Source: Helianthus annuus (Eukaryota > Streptophyta > Magnoliopsida > Asterales > Asteraceae). From it: 64,000 bases of DNA. The notes under the pieces were generated by a model. That model was not told the origin of the DNA, ran no database searches, and saw nothing but the letters and a program-made list of their open reading frames with translations. How positions within the stretch are numbered: the stretch's first letter is position 1; each line of letters opens with the position of its first letter. Made by a program: the position numbers and the translations under genes. Location of the stretch: NCBI RefSeq assembly GCF_002127325.2, contig NC_035439.2, forward strand, positions 4,708,110 to 4,772,109, in the 5' to 3' direction. Below, in pieces: positions 44,568-57,120 of this stretch.

Positions 44568-47447
44568 TGTGTCATTTATATGGCACAGGTAACCATCGGT
44601 GAGGAGAAACCCAGAATTGAAGACATCCCAGTCATCTCCGACTATCCTGAAGTTTTCCCAGAAGAACTGCCTGGTTTGCCACCAGACAGACAAGTGGAAT
44701 TCAGTATCGACATCATTCCAGGAGCCGCACCTATCGCGAGAGCGCCTTATAGATTGGCACCCACGGAAATGAAAGAATTGAGGACGCAGCTAGATGATCT
44801 GCTGGCCAAAGGTTTTGTTAGACCAAGTTCATCTCCTTGGGGAGAGCCCATCCTGTTCGTCAAAAAGAAAGATGGTTCGATGCGTTTATGCATCGATTAC
44901 CGTGAGCTGAATAAAGTTATGATCAAGAATAGGTACCCTTTGCCCAGGATTGACGATCTGTTAGATCAGTTGCAAGGAGCGAGCTACTTTTCCAAGATTG
45001 ACCTAAGGTCAAGGTACCATCAGCTGAAGGTCAAGGATGAAGACGTGCATAAAACTGCATTTAGGACTCGATATGGCCATTTCGAGTTCTTAGTGATGCC
45101 TTTTGGGCTCACCAATGCACCTGCCGCATTCATGGATCTCATGAATCGCGTTTGCAAGCCTTATTTGGATAAATTTGTCATTGTCTTCATCGATGACATC
45201 CTTATCTACTCGAAAAGTCAAGCTGACCACGAAAAGCATCTTCGATGTATTCTCAAACTGCTTCATCAAGAAAAGCTTAATGCCAAGTTCTCTAAATGTG
45301 ACTTTTGGCTACGAGAAGTCCAGTTCCTTGGACATGTAGTCAGCGAGCGTGGTATCCAGGTGGATCCCGCTAAAGTTGAAGCCGTAATGAACTGGCAGGA
45401 GCAGAAGACACCTACGGAAATTCGCAGTTTCCTAGGTCTAGCAGGATACTACAGACGCTTCATCGAAAACTTCTCAAAAATTGCTGCACCCCTAACTTCT
45501 TTAACTAGAAAGAAGATAAAGTTCAATTGGGGCCCTAAGCAGCAAGAAGCTTTCGATATCCTCAATCAAAAGCTGAGCAATGCTCCAGTGTTGACATTGC
45601 CAGAAGGAATGGAAGAATTTGTCGTATATTGTGATGCATCGCACACCAGTATGGGTTGTGTGCTTATGCAGAGGGGCAAGGAGATTGCCTATGCTTCGCG
45701 ACAATTGAAAGTGCATGAAAAGAACTACACCACCCATGACTTGGAGTTGGGTGCCGTTGTATTTGCACTAAAACTTTGGAGGCATTACCTTTATGGCATA
45801 AAATTTGTGATCTATTCTGATCACAAAAGCCTTCAGCATCTGTTCAATCAGAAAGATCTGAATATGAGGCAACGACGTTGGATGGAAACTCTGAACGACT
45901 ATGATTGTGAAATAAGATACCATCCAGGCAAGGCCAATGTAGTCGCAGATGCCTTGAGCAGGAAAGAAAGAGTGAAGCCAATAAGGATCAATGCCAAGAG
46001 CATTGAAATAAAGAACAGTCTGAATGAACGATTGTTAGCTGCACAGAAAGAAGCTGTGTTGGAAGCTAACTATCCAAACGAAAAGCTGGGGGTAACTGAA
46101 GAGCAGTTATCTTATGGCAAAGACGGAATTCTGAGATTGAATGTAAGGATATGGGTTCCTGTTTATGGAGGTCTTCGTGACGTTATCCTCCAGGAAGCCC
46201 ACAGTTCCCGATATTCCGTTCATCCTGGTGCTGATAAAATGTACCAGGACTTAAAGGCAAATTTCTGGTGGATAGGCTTGAAGAAGTCTATAGCCACCTA
46301 TGTAGCAAAGTGCTTGACTTGTGCACAAGTAAAAGCCGAGCATCAAAAGCCGTCAGGCTTGCTACAACAGCCTGAGCTTCCCGAGTGGAAATGGGAAATG
46401 GTGACGATGGATTTCATCACCAAATTACCAAAGACAAAGAAGGGAAACGATACAATATGGGTAATAGTTGATAGACTGACCAAGTCAGCACATTTCCTAC
46501 CCATAAAGGAGACTTATAGCTCCGATATATTAGCCCAGTTGTTTGTAGACAAGATTGTAGCCCTTCATGGAGTGCCTGTGTCTATCATCTCTGATAGAGA
46601 TACCAGATACACATCACACTTCTGGAGAAGCTTCCAACAATCTTTGGGTTCACGTTTGAATTTCAGTACGGCTTACCACCCTCAGACAGATGGACAGAGT
46701 GAGCGTACGATCCAAACGTTGGAAGACATGCTTCGTGCATGTGCAATCGACTTAGGTGGCAGTTGGGATAACCACCTACCATTGGTCGAATTCTCCTATA
46801 ACAACAGCTACCATACCAGCATTAAGGCTGCACCTTTTGAAGCCCTATATGGTAGAAAGTGTAGAATGCCCGTTTGTTGAGCAGAAGTTGGAGATGTCCA
46901 AATGACAGGACCTGATATTATCTTTGAAACAACGGACAAGATTGTCCAAATTCGCGATCGATTGAAAGCTGCCCGAGATAGGCAGAAAAGCTACGCAGAT
47001 TTGAAGCGTAAGCCTTTCAATTTCGAAGTAGGCGACAAGGTTTTACTTAAGGTATCACCCTGGAAGGGGGTGATGCGATTCGGTAAGAAAGGCAAACTAA
47101 GCCCGAGATATATTGGACCTTTCGAGGTAATCGAACGTGTCGGATCGGTTGCCTACAAATTAAACTTACCGGAGGAGCTCAGTGGTATCCACAATGTGTT
47201 TCACATCTGTAACTTGAAGAAGTGTTTCGCTGACGAATCACTGGTTATACCACATACGGATGTACATATCGACGAGAGCTTAAAGTTCGTTGAGAAACCT
47301 GTGTCGATCGAGGATCGACAGGCTAAGAAACTTCGCAGGAAGTACATACCGATTGTGAAAGTGAAATGGGATGCCCGTAGAGGTCCCGAGTACATGTGGG
47401 AGGTAGAGTCCACGATGAAGGAGAAGTACCCTCATCTATTCCAATAA
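44568..47447 (+). pseudogene. pol: Pol of element E: RT, RNase H, integrase, chromodomain-like tail
   Basis: In phase with gag-protease. Reverse transcriptase has [29 protein letters not shown] and the catalytic FIDD box (residues 203-206 from ATG 44580). RNase H has [10 protein letters not shown] (D352) and ends near ADALSRK. Integrase shows HPGADK ... CLTC and the DD35E core D611, D672 and E708, then [22 protein letters not shown]. The C-terminal [17 protein letters not shown] is chromodomain-like. A TGA at 46878 (tryptophan TGG in relatives) splits it; the frame continues from 46881 to TAA 47447. In RT the family motif DLRSGYHQ reads DLRSRYHQ (R145), another likely inactivating change. Confidence 0.93.
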
Positions 47448-47470
47448 ATCTCGAGGTCGAGATTTCTTTT

Positions 47471-47483
47471 AAGGGGGTGAGGA
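47471..47483 (+). other. Polypurine tract of element E
   Basis: AAGGGGGTGAGGA directly before the 3' LTR start TGTAGCACCT. Confidence 0.82.
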
Positions 47484-50400
47484 TGTAGCACCTCGAAATT
47501 TTGTGTCCAATAATGTATTGAGACGTGTCTTGAGTTTACACGTGGTATTAAATACTAAATAAAGGACTAAAGTTGGCAAACATTGAAAGTATGTAAATTC
47601 GAGGGTTAAAAATGTCAACGACGGATAAATATACTATACAGTAACCCTAAATGATGCTCGTACCTTCAAGACAAATAAATCATGGATCGTACGGAACGAA
47701 ATACGGAAGAAAGTGAGAGATTACAAACAACAGGGGTTAATTGTGTCAACATGTTTAAATTATACCTCTGAGTGACCCTTTAACATACCCGAGGCTTTGT
47801 AACAGTAAATTACGCTCACTAGAATATACGATATAAATTTCGCGAAGTTCCGTTTTAAAACGAGAAAGTTTTGATCAATTTTGTATGCGAGGGGTTAGAA
47901 GCGTCAACAATGAAAGTTAGGGCTTTTCGGATAGTAATTAAACTAACCGGGGACTTAACGATGCAGGTAAAAGTCGCGAGGCCCTTATTCGTAAATAAAC
48001 GAGGCCCAAAACGCAAAGTTACCCCTTCGGAACCGAAAGGCCAGGGTAATAATGGCAAAAGATTTGAAAATCTTGAAAATCAAGTCTCAGGCGACCCGCG
48101 TTAGAGAAACAAGGAAGCTCACGCAGGCCGCGAGCCATGTATAGATTCGGTGCCTGACATTGGGATTCAGGCGACCCGCGTAAGCCATATGTGAACTCTT
48201 ACGCGGGCCGCGTCAAGGCGCCAGATGTAGAATACGGGGACAGGAGCACTGTTTGCTATTTTAACCGACTTATATGGCAATTATGGCAGCATGGGCGCCC
48301 CCTAAACGTCCCCTAGCACTCAGGGACACATGTTGATCATCCATGAACAATTATAGCCTTAGTTGTAATGATCTTGTGCTCCAATTTTCACTATAAAAGG
48401 CCATGTAGTGCACACATTGTAACCACACCTCAAACCTGCTTTCTTGGTCACTTCTGGAGCTCAAGAGCACTCTTGTATCATCTCTGGTCATGTACCAAGC
48501 TTCTGTAAGTTTGCCTAACCCTTTGTGGTTTAGTTTTTACATAGTTATAGCTTAAAAGTCAATCCGTCGTAATTAACGATTGACTTTACGATAAATCACA
48601 AATGGTCCAGTGGTTTGTCGAATCAAAGGTAGTTATATGTTGGTAATCATGTGGGCTTTAAACCCCAAATAGGGCACCCTCTGATTCCCACTCTAACTAG
48701 TCCGAATGTCGAGTCAAACATGCTTAGAAAAAGTCAACAGAATGCTATTTTGCGATTTCATGCATAATCGGTAATGTAGATAGCGTGTAACCTGTTTTTA
48801 ACACTCGTATAACATGATAATAAGTATATTAACTAGTCTAAGCTTGTTTGAACCGACCATTTACTGTTTTGACCCGGTTCGGAACCGAAAGTCGCAAAAC
48901 TTTGACTTTTGCTTTGACTTCAGTTCTGACCCGTTTTGATATGAGTTAGATATGCCTTAGGACTCTCATAGGACCAGGTTAGATGATGGTATAACCCTCT
49001 GTGACCGGTTCGTTGTTTGTCCAAGTCTTTAGCACATTTCCATTAAATGCTTAAAAGTTGACCGTAACGCCCTTTTTACTTTAAAACGAGAATTTTGGAC
49101 ACGTGACAGGACAATAACCTTATTTACTAATTTCTAAGCATGTCCCTAAAATTTCACATCAATCTGAGTTCTAGAATAGGAGTTATGCTAAATAGCGTAA
49201 TTACGGAAACTTTAGTAATTAAACAGCGCATTTAGCATAAAGCCTATCTAAACCCAAATTTCGACACCAAACCTTTTACACACTGATGTAAAATAATATT
49301 TTGGGATTTTAAAGATTTTTAATCATTTTTAGCCTGCTCATAACCTGCGGTTATGGCATCGGTTCGGTAAATACCGAATATACCCTTTTTGGACATAACT
49401 TGAGTTCTACAAGGTAATTTGACCCGATTCCAGTTGCTACTGATTTTAAAAAATAAATAGAGTATTTTGGACTTTATAAACTGTTCGGAAAACCCAGATT
49501 TCCTGTAGAACTCAGAAACCTCTTTTATAATCTTTAAAATGACCAAAATACCCCTACGGGGCATATATTGGATTAAAACTCGTTACGGGCATTATGGAAG
49601 GTATCCTACTGATACCACAACCTCTTTAAAGCATATTGACTTAGGAAACCTGTGTAGGACTCTTACGGTTACCCGTTACGCCTTTTGCGCGCACGGTCCG
49701 GTTTATGTAACTAGTTTACATAAACTAGCCGAAACGGGTCAAACCTTTTCATTTTTACTTCAAAATCCAGAGTGTGGTTATATGACCCATATAAGACAAG
49801 TCTTCAAACTTGTTGGGTCCAAACCACATTCCATTCCCGGTTTTCGCCTTTCACGCGATTAAACCGTAATTATCCTTTGAATCTGACCGGTCTAAGCTAA
49901 GCTAAATTAAAGACCCGTTAGAATTCTAATAGGTTGTTTTAAACCTTCGTTCCAGAATAGGAGACCAGTAAAAGAAACTTGCATTGTTTATTAAGGATTA
50001 TTACTTGCTTAGGTAAATACTTTTAACTTATTTTCCGTTATACGGGCTTGGGTTACGGTATTTAAAATACTGCTTGGTCAGGCAATTGACCCCAACTCAT
50101 TAGTAGTCGGGTGATTTCAATGTGACCCGTTTAAAAATTGGTTTTGTTGGCTTTACGCCTTTGGGAGCTTAATGACCATGTCCCGGATATCCTTGGCATC
50201 ATTTTACGAAATGGCCACGACCCCGACACACGGGTGTAGGCGTACACCCGTAATGTGTCTATATCATTAAAGGTATAACCGTTAGTTTTCCCGCCACGGC
50301 TTTATGCTTTGTGGCGTGTCTATTAACCTTAAACCCGACACGACCCGGGCGACCGAACGCATAGTAAACATGTAATTCTTTTACAAGATTTAATTATAAA

Positions 50401-50817
50401 TTATCCCAAGTTATAAAGAGTTTGTGCCTTGTGCATTCAAATCAATTTTATTGAACATTTTACAAAAGTGTCAGTTGAATGTATTTACCAGTGTAAACTG
50501 ACGTATTTTCCCCAAAAAGATTAATGCAGGTTCTACTCGTAATAGGCTGGCCACTCCTTAGCATCGTTAGAGTCTCGCAAGCTTGGGATGCCAATATCTG
50601 TTGAACAATTATTTTTCTATCTTATTTTGATCCCTTGTGGATTATATTTCGAAGATTGTGATACTTGGATATTACATTCAATAGTTGAAATATATTTATC
50701 TTTATGCTTCCGCTGTGCATTTATATATTGTGTGGTTTGACTATCTTGTTGCCAACTACATCACGGTAATCCCCCATCGGGCCCACCGGTGAAACACGTG
50801 GAAATCGGGGTGTGACA
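47484..50817 (+). repeat. 3' LTR of element E
   Basis: 3,334 bp, one base shorter than the 5' copy. Its first bases read TGTAGC where the 5' copy has TGTAAC. It ends GGGTGTGACA, followed by GCTAC. Confidence 0.94.
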
Positions 50818-50822
50818 GCTAC

Positions 50823-53354
50823 TTGCGAGTAGTTAATTGTAAACAACTTTATACTTTGGACAACTTGTGATTATTCAAGTTTAGAGTTCCAAGATGAGGG
50901 AGTACCTCTAAACATGACACCGAACGAAATAATTGCGTTTATTTCGGTAAAAAGTGTTGATGATAATAACACTTTGGCATTTGATGTTTAGATATCTTTA
51001 GTGTATCCGTTTTACTTTTGTCCACTTTTATTTTATTATAAATGGGTTTATTTCACATAAACAAATGGTTTAAATATAATAAAAATAAATATTTATTTTG
51101 GACTACTAATAATTTGTCAAAAGGATACACATTTTGGTACTAAGTGTAAAAAGTAATTTACACAAACACAACGAGCGGGTTGTGATCATGACTTATGTAA
51201 TAAGTCACAAATCAAACATCAAATGCATAACGGCGTCGTAAGAAACGTGGTGAATGGTTTGAGATGAAATGCACGAAATCGAGATATGTCATCTAATGTT
51301 GAGAGCATCAACATGGAAATGCACATGTAAGTTTTCAAAGAATATAACATATGAAAGGAATATATGTTATTATTGTAAATGAGTTTAATAAATTTAGCAA
51401 ATTTATTAACGAAAATTACAATAGTGATAGACTTGTAGATGCTTCTACTACCATCAATGTTGTTTAAACTATGTGGAGGCTTGGTCCTAAATTTGGGAGA
51501 GTATCCCAATACATGGTATTAATGAAACAACAACGTAAATGTATATATCACTATAGGCATATGTGAATGCTTTGTTGTTGAGAGTCAATCTAATTGGCTA
51601 TATCTCAAGACTTAAGTGATTTTATACAAAGATTTTTCATCAAAGTGACTTGGATTAAGACTTATGTTTAAGTCTTTAGGAAGTCAATGGTGAAGCCTTG
51701 GAGATAAAAAGGCAAATGAGTTATGATCCTAATGGATGGAGTTAACTATGGTTTGTGGCCTTCCTAAAACCGATGGTCTTGGAATGGTGAAATAAAAATT
51801 TCTTAATTGTGTGTAAAGTGTAAACTAAGAAACGAATGTTCGGAAGAGATAGTGCGTTATCTCTTAAGGCTGTGAAGAATCGGAATGATGCATCTTCTAT
51901 TCACATGCTAGAGTATTGTGGTCTAAAGCATGCTAGACTAATACTTGTTAATTTATATGCTCGACGGAGATTAAATTAACTTTAAACATTCAAAATATGT
52001 GATGACACAAGAATGAATTTTTTGCTAAACAAAACTATAAATATAACTTCATTAAAATGCAAGCAATGTGGGGGGAGGAACCATTTAAGAAACAAACCCT
52101 TTAGGGATGAAGAAATGGTAGTTGAGAAGTTTTCTCAAACTCAAAATGAAAGGGAGAACCTTTCATCACCCCATTTGGATGTTATCCAATTACACTTAAA
52201 TGTGGGGGTGACTTGCTTTTGAATGTGGAAATGGGAGTTGAGAAGTTTTCTCAAACTCGAAATGAAAGGGAGAACCTTTCATCGCCCTATTTCGATGCTA
52301 TCCAATTACACTTAAATGTGAGGGTGACTTGCATATATTGCAAACGCATGACCAAGTGGAGTACACAATGGTTATATGGAGTTAATCGAGTAGATTGGAC
52401 TCGAATGCCAATTGGTTAGATTCAAAATCTAGTAAGATGTCAGTCATGACTCAAAGGCATGGTGAAAACGTGTCTAGCCATGAATTGAGTTTCATGTCAT
52501 TCTAAAGACAAGGTACATAACTGGATCCAGGTTGAGATCACGAGTTATAAGTCTTATGAATCGACTAAAAGGAAAAAGTGACTAGCGAGTCAAGAACACG
52601 TTAGAACATCTGATCTAAACTGAAAATTATTGTTGTTGACTTAGCGAAGTCAACAAATAATTTTGGATCCAACAACCAGTGGGTTGATAAGAGAGCAAGT
52701 TGTGGAATGGGACTAAAGCCCATGGAAAAGGGACATGAGGGAAACCTAACCTAGTTGACTGGAGATCCCAAGATCTAGGTTTAATAGGCCAACTTAATCA
52801 TGAACCGAAGGGTAGTCACTGTGGGGGCATAGCTAATATATATGTTTATATATAAGCTAGTGTATATGTTCATATATCCCCCTAAAACTATAAAAGGGTA
52901 TTTAAATACGTCCTAGTCCAATCCTATAATATTCAATGACATTGTTGTGAGGCTAAGCATAATATATGGCTAATTGATTTGTGGACATCATAGAAAGCTA
53001 TAATGCTTTTAATGATTCAAAGGAATCACCTATGTGAGAGAAAAGTAGGGTCGCTTCGAATGGCATTGTGGGGTGGGCAATCCTAGAGCTCTCGTAGAAC
53101 CAGGCAAGTGTTCTAGGACCTTAATAGGACACGATAGTGAGGGGATGGCCCGGCTAGGGAAAGTATTGTGTGAATGTATATTGTCGCTTACACAAATGGG
53201 GGGTTGTTCAAGGACATCACGTCTACATAACCCTAGTAAGTATGCTTCACAAAGGAAGGTTCAAAGGCAAAACCTACCTATCCTGAAATACTCGACTGTC
53301 GAGGTTTCATCGGGGAATTTTGTGTGTTTATTGATCTCCATTCATGTGGGGGAT
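50823..53354 (+). other. Internal region of element D, 3' part
   Basis: Non-coding on both strands by motif and frame inspection. It contains one hairpin of the D family (about 51163-51188) and a tandem duplication at 52106-52334. The stretch around 53040-53340 contains purine-rich segments leading to the polypurine tract before the 3' LTR. No gag, protease, RT or integrase phrase was found. Confidence 0.7.
52106..52334 (+). repeat. Tandem duplication of about 115 bp in element D
   Basis: GTTGAGAAGTTTTCTCAAAC...GAACCTTTCATC...CCAATTACACTTAAATGTG occurs twice in a row with a few substitutions. Each copy holds the hairpin TTGAGAAGTTTTCTCAA (7-bp arms). Confidence 0.85.
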
Positions 53355-54826
53355 TGTTGGAAATTTTAGTGAAAATGAGTTTTTCACTAAATATTTTGGA
53401 CATCAATAACATTTATATATGTGTTGTATAAATAATTATTTATGGGTTTGTGTTCAAACTATGTCCAAATAGAGCTAAGATGAATGAGACATCGAAGCTT
53501 GAAGTTGTAAGAAATAGAGATGATAAAATGGATTAGTTTTGTCAACTTGTCCCACGTAGGTGGGATGACAAAACTCAAAGTGGTATATAAGGAGGAGCAC
53601 TCCTTGTAAATTGTTTCCTTAAAGGCAAACACTAGTGGGGACCAAAGGGTGCGCCGCACCCGCACATATGCGTAGTATGGATGGCGCATGACCAGGTGGC
53701 GTCCTGGTATGCGCAGTGGCATCTATGTGGCGCACGACTCCACATCACATATGCGCGCATAACATGGGCTATAGGCCTAGTGTGGTGCATTTTGAACTTC
53801 GCACACTGTCTTTGTATTTTTGTCCGTGAGCGAGTGGTCAGATACATGGCGGGTGGCTGGTCTGCCTATGGCGCACCCTTGGGTGGCATAGGCGGATGTC
53901 ATGGCATGGCGCAAGCTCCTTAGACGCACGGCTAAGACGGAAGTGCATATGGCGCGTGGGCCTGGAAAGCGCATGACCAGCCGGTGTCCTGGTATGCGTA
54001 GCGCCTTCCAATTAGCGCGTGGCGTAAGAAGGTGTGTCTCCGCGGAAGCATAGTGCATGTTCAACTAAGGCACGCCTGCATGCGTGCTCAACCGGTCAAA
54101 CCAGTCTACTTACTAGAGAGTTAATGTTAGACGGTTTTCATTAGTGCCATAAGTTGAATGGCAGTTTCTTTTTACTACCACTTAATATCCATTAAGTTAG
54201 AGTTTAACCCTTTTAATTACAAGATTAATTATCTTGTTAATTACAAGATTAATGATCTTGTTTATGACTTCATTAAGAGGGTTTAATGAGTATCTCATTA
54301 TAAAAAATGAATATGGTTTATTCATTTGAAGTATAAGAAAAATATACTCAATAGTGATCTCTACATTTCATGAAACTTTAGAGAAGAGCATTCTCAAAGG
54401 TATTCACAACTTCATTCTTTTCACCAACATTTCTAAACACCAATTTATACCCGGTGTAATCTCGGGCGTGAGAGCCATCTTCGGTAGTACAACTACTGCT
54501 TTGGTTGTTGTATCCTGGAAACAGACCGTATGAGAGGAGGCGCGGAATCTGTTTTAAGGGCCCCGTGTCTAACACGATCCTCAACCAAAACCGTCAACGA
54601 CAGTTTGTTCATTCTTGCAGCGGAGGTTTATTTAAGATGGTGCGGTTGAAGTTTTTCCAAAGATGTTGGCTTGAATCAAGATTAGTACAATTATTTTGTA
54701 TTTTATTTTCATTTATTTGGTTTATGTAACCGGTATTGTACTTGATGAATTTCCCACAAATAACTAGAGTCTCGTTATTATTTATTTTATTAATATTTTT
54801 AATAAAAAGTGAACCTAGTTCTTACA
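53355..54826 (+). repeat. 3' LTR of element D
   Basis: Starts TGTTGGAAATTTTAG, ends CTTACA, and is followed by the duplication CTAAA. It matches 34145-35619 with about 3% differences and a few small indels. Confidence 0.92.
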
Positions 54827-54848
54827 CTAAACGAACGCATTTAAGTTA

Positions 54849-54960
54849 TTTTACTATTAAACTGATTCGTTAGATCTAGAATAATATAAAATATTTATTT
54901 TGTTAAGCAATATTATTATTTTTTAATGAGAAACACATGACATGATAGTTGAACTCATTT
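54849..54960. repeat. Diverged copy of the MEB-like flank (33865-33965)
   Basis: AAACTGATTCGTTAGATC...AATATAAA...GAGAAACACATGACATGAT aligns with 33867-33963, which spans the splice acceptor of the first readable MEB-like exon. The coding part is not present. It implies a local duplication before element D inserted, or a repeat shared by both places. Confidence 0.6.
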
Positions 54961-55340
54961 TTATTTTGTTTGCTTTTGTATATATCTATGTTTCGCGCAG
55001 CCATATTTGTTAGTTTGGATGTGTGCTGGAATAGAGAAGCAACGTGTCTGGGTATAACTTTTTTCTACGTTTTTTTTTTAATTCGCTTGATCATTGTTAC
55101 CCAGTTGACTGATTCCGAGATTATCTTTGATCATTGATCTTTTCGTTTTTGTCTATCATCTTTGATCCTTTAGTACAAGTGTTGATTAATTGAATAATTT
55201 AGATTAAATTTTTTTTCCTAAAAGGGCCCTGACTTTTATGTTCGCTTGTGGCCTTCTATTACATTTTGTGTTTGTTGCTTGTATTTATTGTTTTGTATTT
55301 TGTATAGTCTTAGTTTTGCATTTTGTGTTTTATGTTTTGA
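54961..55340. other. Unassigned spacer
   Basis: The first 60 bp resemble 9150-9230. The rest is T-rich with no recognised gene. Confidence 0.4.
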
Positions 55341-56345
55341 TGTAAGTTGACAAAGTCAAGACATCCTCTTGTCTTTGACTTAGTCAACAGTCGAAGTACA
55401 CAGTGTTTTTGTTATAAACGAAAGTCAGCATGCAAAAGTGGACTTGACCTTCGCATAAATAAGGTCACCTTAGCTTGGAATTGGTCGCCTTTGCATGAGA
55501 GTATCATGTGATGGTGGACCTTCGCAAACCTACAGACTGACCTTCACTGGACCTGTTGTATGCATGTATATATGCAGCAGCGTCTTGTGAAACTCAGAGA
55601 ACACATTTTAGAGAGTGGGAGCATATCTTGTGTATTCATTGTAATGTTACTTTGTTGAAATCAATACATAGGAACTTTAAAGTGATATACTCTTGTTGTT
55701 GATCGTGTTCTTGTTTCGGTTTGTATATAAACTTATATTCCGCACTTGTTTATGCATTAACAAAATGGAATAGGTTGTATAAGATCATTATAAGGACCTA
55801 CTATGGTATCAGAGCATTAAGCTCGATTGCTTGTGGAAAACCAAGCATTTTGGTGTGATGTGTGAGATTTTTGAGTGGATATTGAAGGTTTCTTGGACAA
55901 AAACCCAAAACTCATCTTCTTGAATGAAAATATGGATTAAATCAGACTAAAATGATGTTGTCTGACGATTATCATGGTTGAAAACTTGTTAAAATCAATG
56001 GAGACAATCAAAAACCATGTTTTTGTTAAGTTTTAAGTATAAAAGAATATGAACACCATTGATTATGGCAACAAGTTTGGCCGGAATTCTTCACTGGAAT
56101 TCTATTGGTTGACTTGAAAAGGTGTAGTGGAGCAGAAAGTGTCATTTTTGCCTGTTTTATCAGATAAGAAACTGTCCTACTAAGCAGAACCTTCACTTGA
56201 ACGAAGTGCACCTTCGTTAGTGTCATACCAGTGAAGGTCACTCATCAATGAAAGTGATTTTTTTTAAAACGAAAGTCCTCCTTCGTTAAACCTCCTTCGT
56301 GAATCCCCTTCGTGTACCATCTTCGCATTAGCTCAACCTTCGTAG
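55341..56345 (+). mobile_element. Copia-like LTR with primer site, truncated element 'G'
   Basis: An LTR of about 460 bp starts TGTAAGTTGACAAAGTCAAG (55341) and ends near 55801. It is followed by the tRNA-Met site TGGTATCAGAGC (55804-55815). Inside are the inverted repeat GACCTT...AAGGTC (55447-55467) and a TATATAT at 55565. The internal sequence that follows contains many CCTTCGT phrases (56185-56350, again at 57095-57120) but no pol. No second LTR copy is in the window, so the element is a 5' fragment. Confidence 0.7.
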
Positions 56346-56370
56346 GAAACCATAACTTTTGTTGGCGATG

Positions 56371-57120
56371 AAATAGTGGTTAACCAGATCAATGGCCGGG
56401 TCGTCCTCTAACCTGTCTCCTACACAAGGAAACACACCGTGACTCGTAACAAAGAGGATGGGGTGGGGGGTGCTCCTTGTTACCACTCTTCGGCGTGAGA
56501 ATCAGTATTTGCTTAAGAGCAAAGTGTGTTGTTTAAGTAGTACGTGTGAGTGAGAAAATTAGGGTTACCTCAAACCTGGTTCGGGATGGGTATTTATAGC
56601 CGAAGAGTGAAGGAGGAGAACAAAGAGGCTAGACTAACAACGCGTAGCCTTTTAGTAGGTGTATCAGAAGCGCAGGTCACGGAAGCATTGGACGCATCCG
56701 GAGGTGTTGTCATGTCTTGCTGCTGTTGTCATTCTGTCTACCAGCTTTTCATGCATGTTGGTTGGGCAACTTACCGCTGTCAGTGCCTGGACAGGCCACT
56801 TGCTGGTTTGGTCACTTAAGTCAAAGTGTCAATTCCACTTGTATCGACTATAGGATGCGGTTCTGGACCGCATCGCCATGTGCGCTAACCGCAGTGATTA
56901 CCGCATCCCTTGTTGTGACGAAAACATCCGTTTTCATACACAAGGTGAGTCTTCTCATTCTTTCCTGAGTGAGAAAGCAAACCGGGTTCGCGCGTGCCCG
57001 CACAAACATTGGTGAATCCTTGTTGATAGGGGTAATGAGCCGGGTGATGGCCAGTCGCGGCCAAGCCTGGTGCGAGATTTTAGGACCATACCCCTTCGGT
57101 TGGATATTGTTCACCTTCGT
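56371..57120. other. Unassigned GC-richer segment
   Basis: Contains a minus-strand TATA-like GGCTATAAATACCC (56589-56602) and a GC-rich middle, which resembles an LTR or element leader in minus orientation. No termini, target duplication or protein motif were found. The overlapping short open frames here look non-coding. Confidence 0.4.

Larger units (their letters stand above)
37171..50817 (+). mobile_element. Tekay-type gypsy retrotransposon 'E' (13.6 kb), nested in D
   Basis: LTRs 37171-40505 (3,335 bp) and 47484-50817 (3,334 bp), flanked by GCTAC (37166-37170 and 50818-50822). The order is tRNA-Met primer site, extra ORF, hairpin spacer, gag, protease, reverse transcriptase, RNase H, integrase, chromodomain-like tail, polypurine tract. 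This is the most complete element in the window. It is inactivated only by nonsense codons: three in the extra ORF, one between protease and reverse transcriptase, and one in integrase. The LTRs differ by about 2% by eye. Confidence 0.95.
34145..54826 (+). mobile_element. LTR element 'D' (LARD-like, non-coding), split by element E
   Basis: LTRs 34145-35619 (1,475 bp) and 53355-54826 (1,472 bp), flanked by the 5-bp duplication CTAAA (34140-34144 and 54827-54831). A polypurine tract ATGTGGGGGAT sits at 53344-53354. The LTRs differ by roughly 3% by eye. After removing element E the internal region is about 4.1 kb and shows no gag or pol motif on either strand, so it resembles a large retrotransposon derivative. 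No standard primer site follows the 5' LTR; the sequence there is ATCTTAAAACAGAC. The internal part holds a long array of stem-loops. Confidence 0.9.

Noticed and set aside
42876..47447. Possible active autonomous retrotransposon
   Set aside because: Nonsense codons at 44565 and 46878 and the changed RT residue make this copy inactive.
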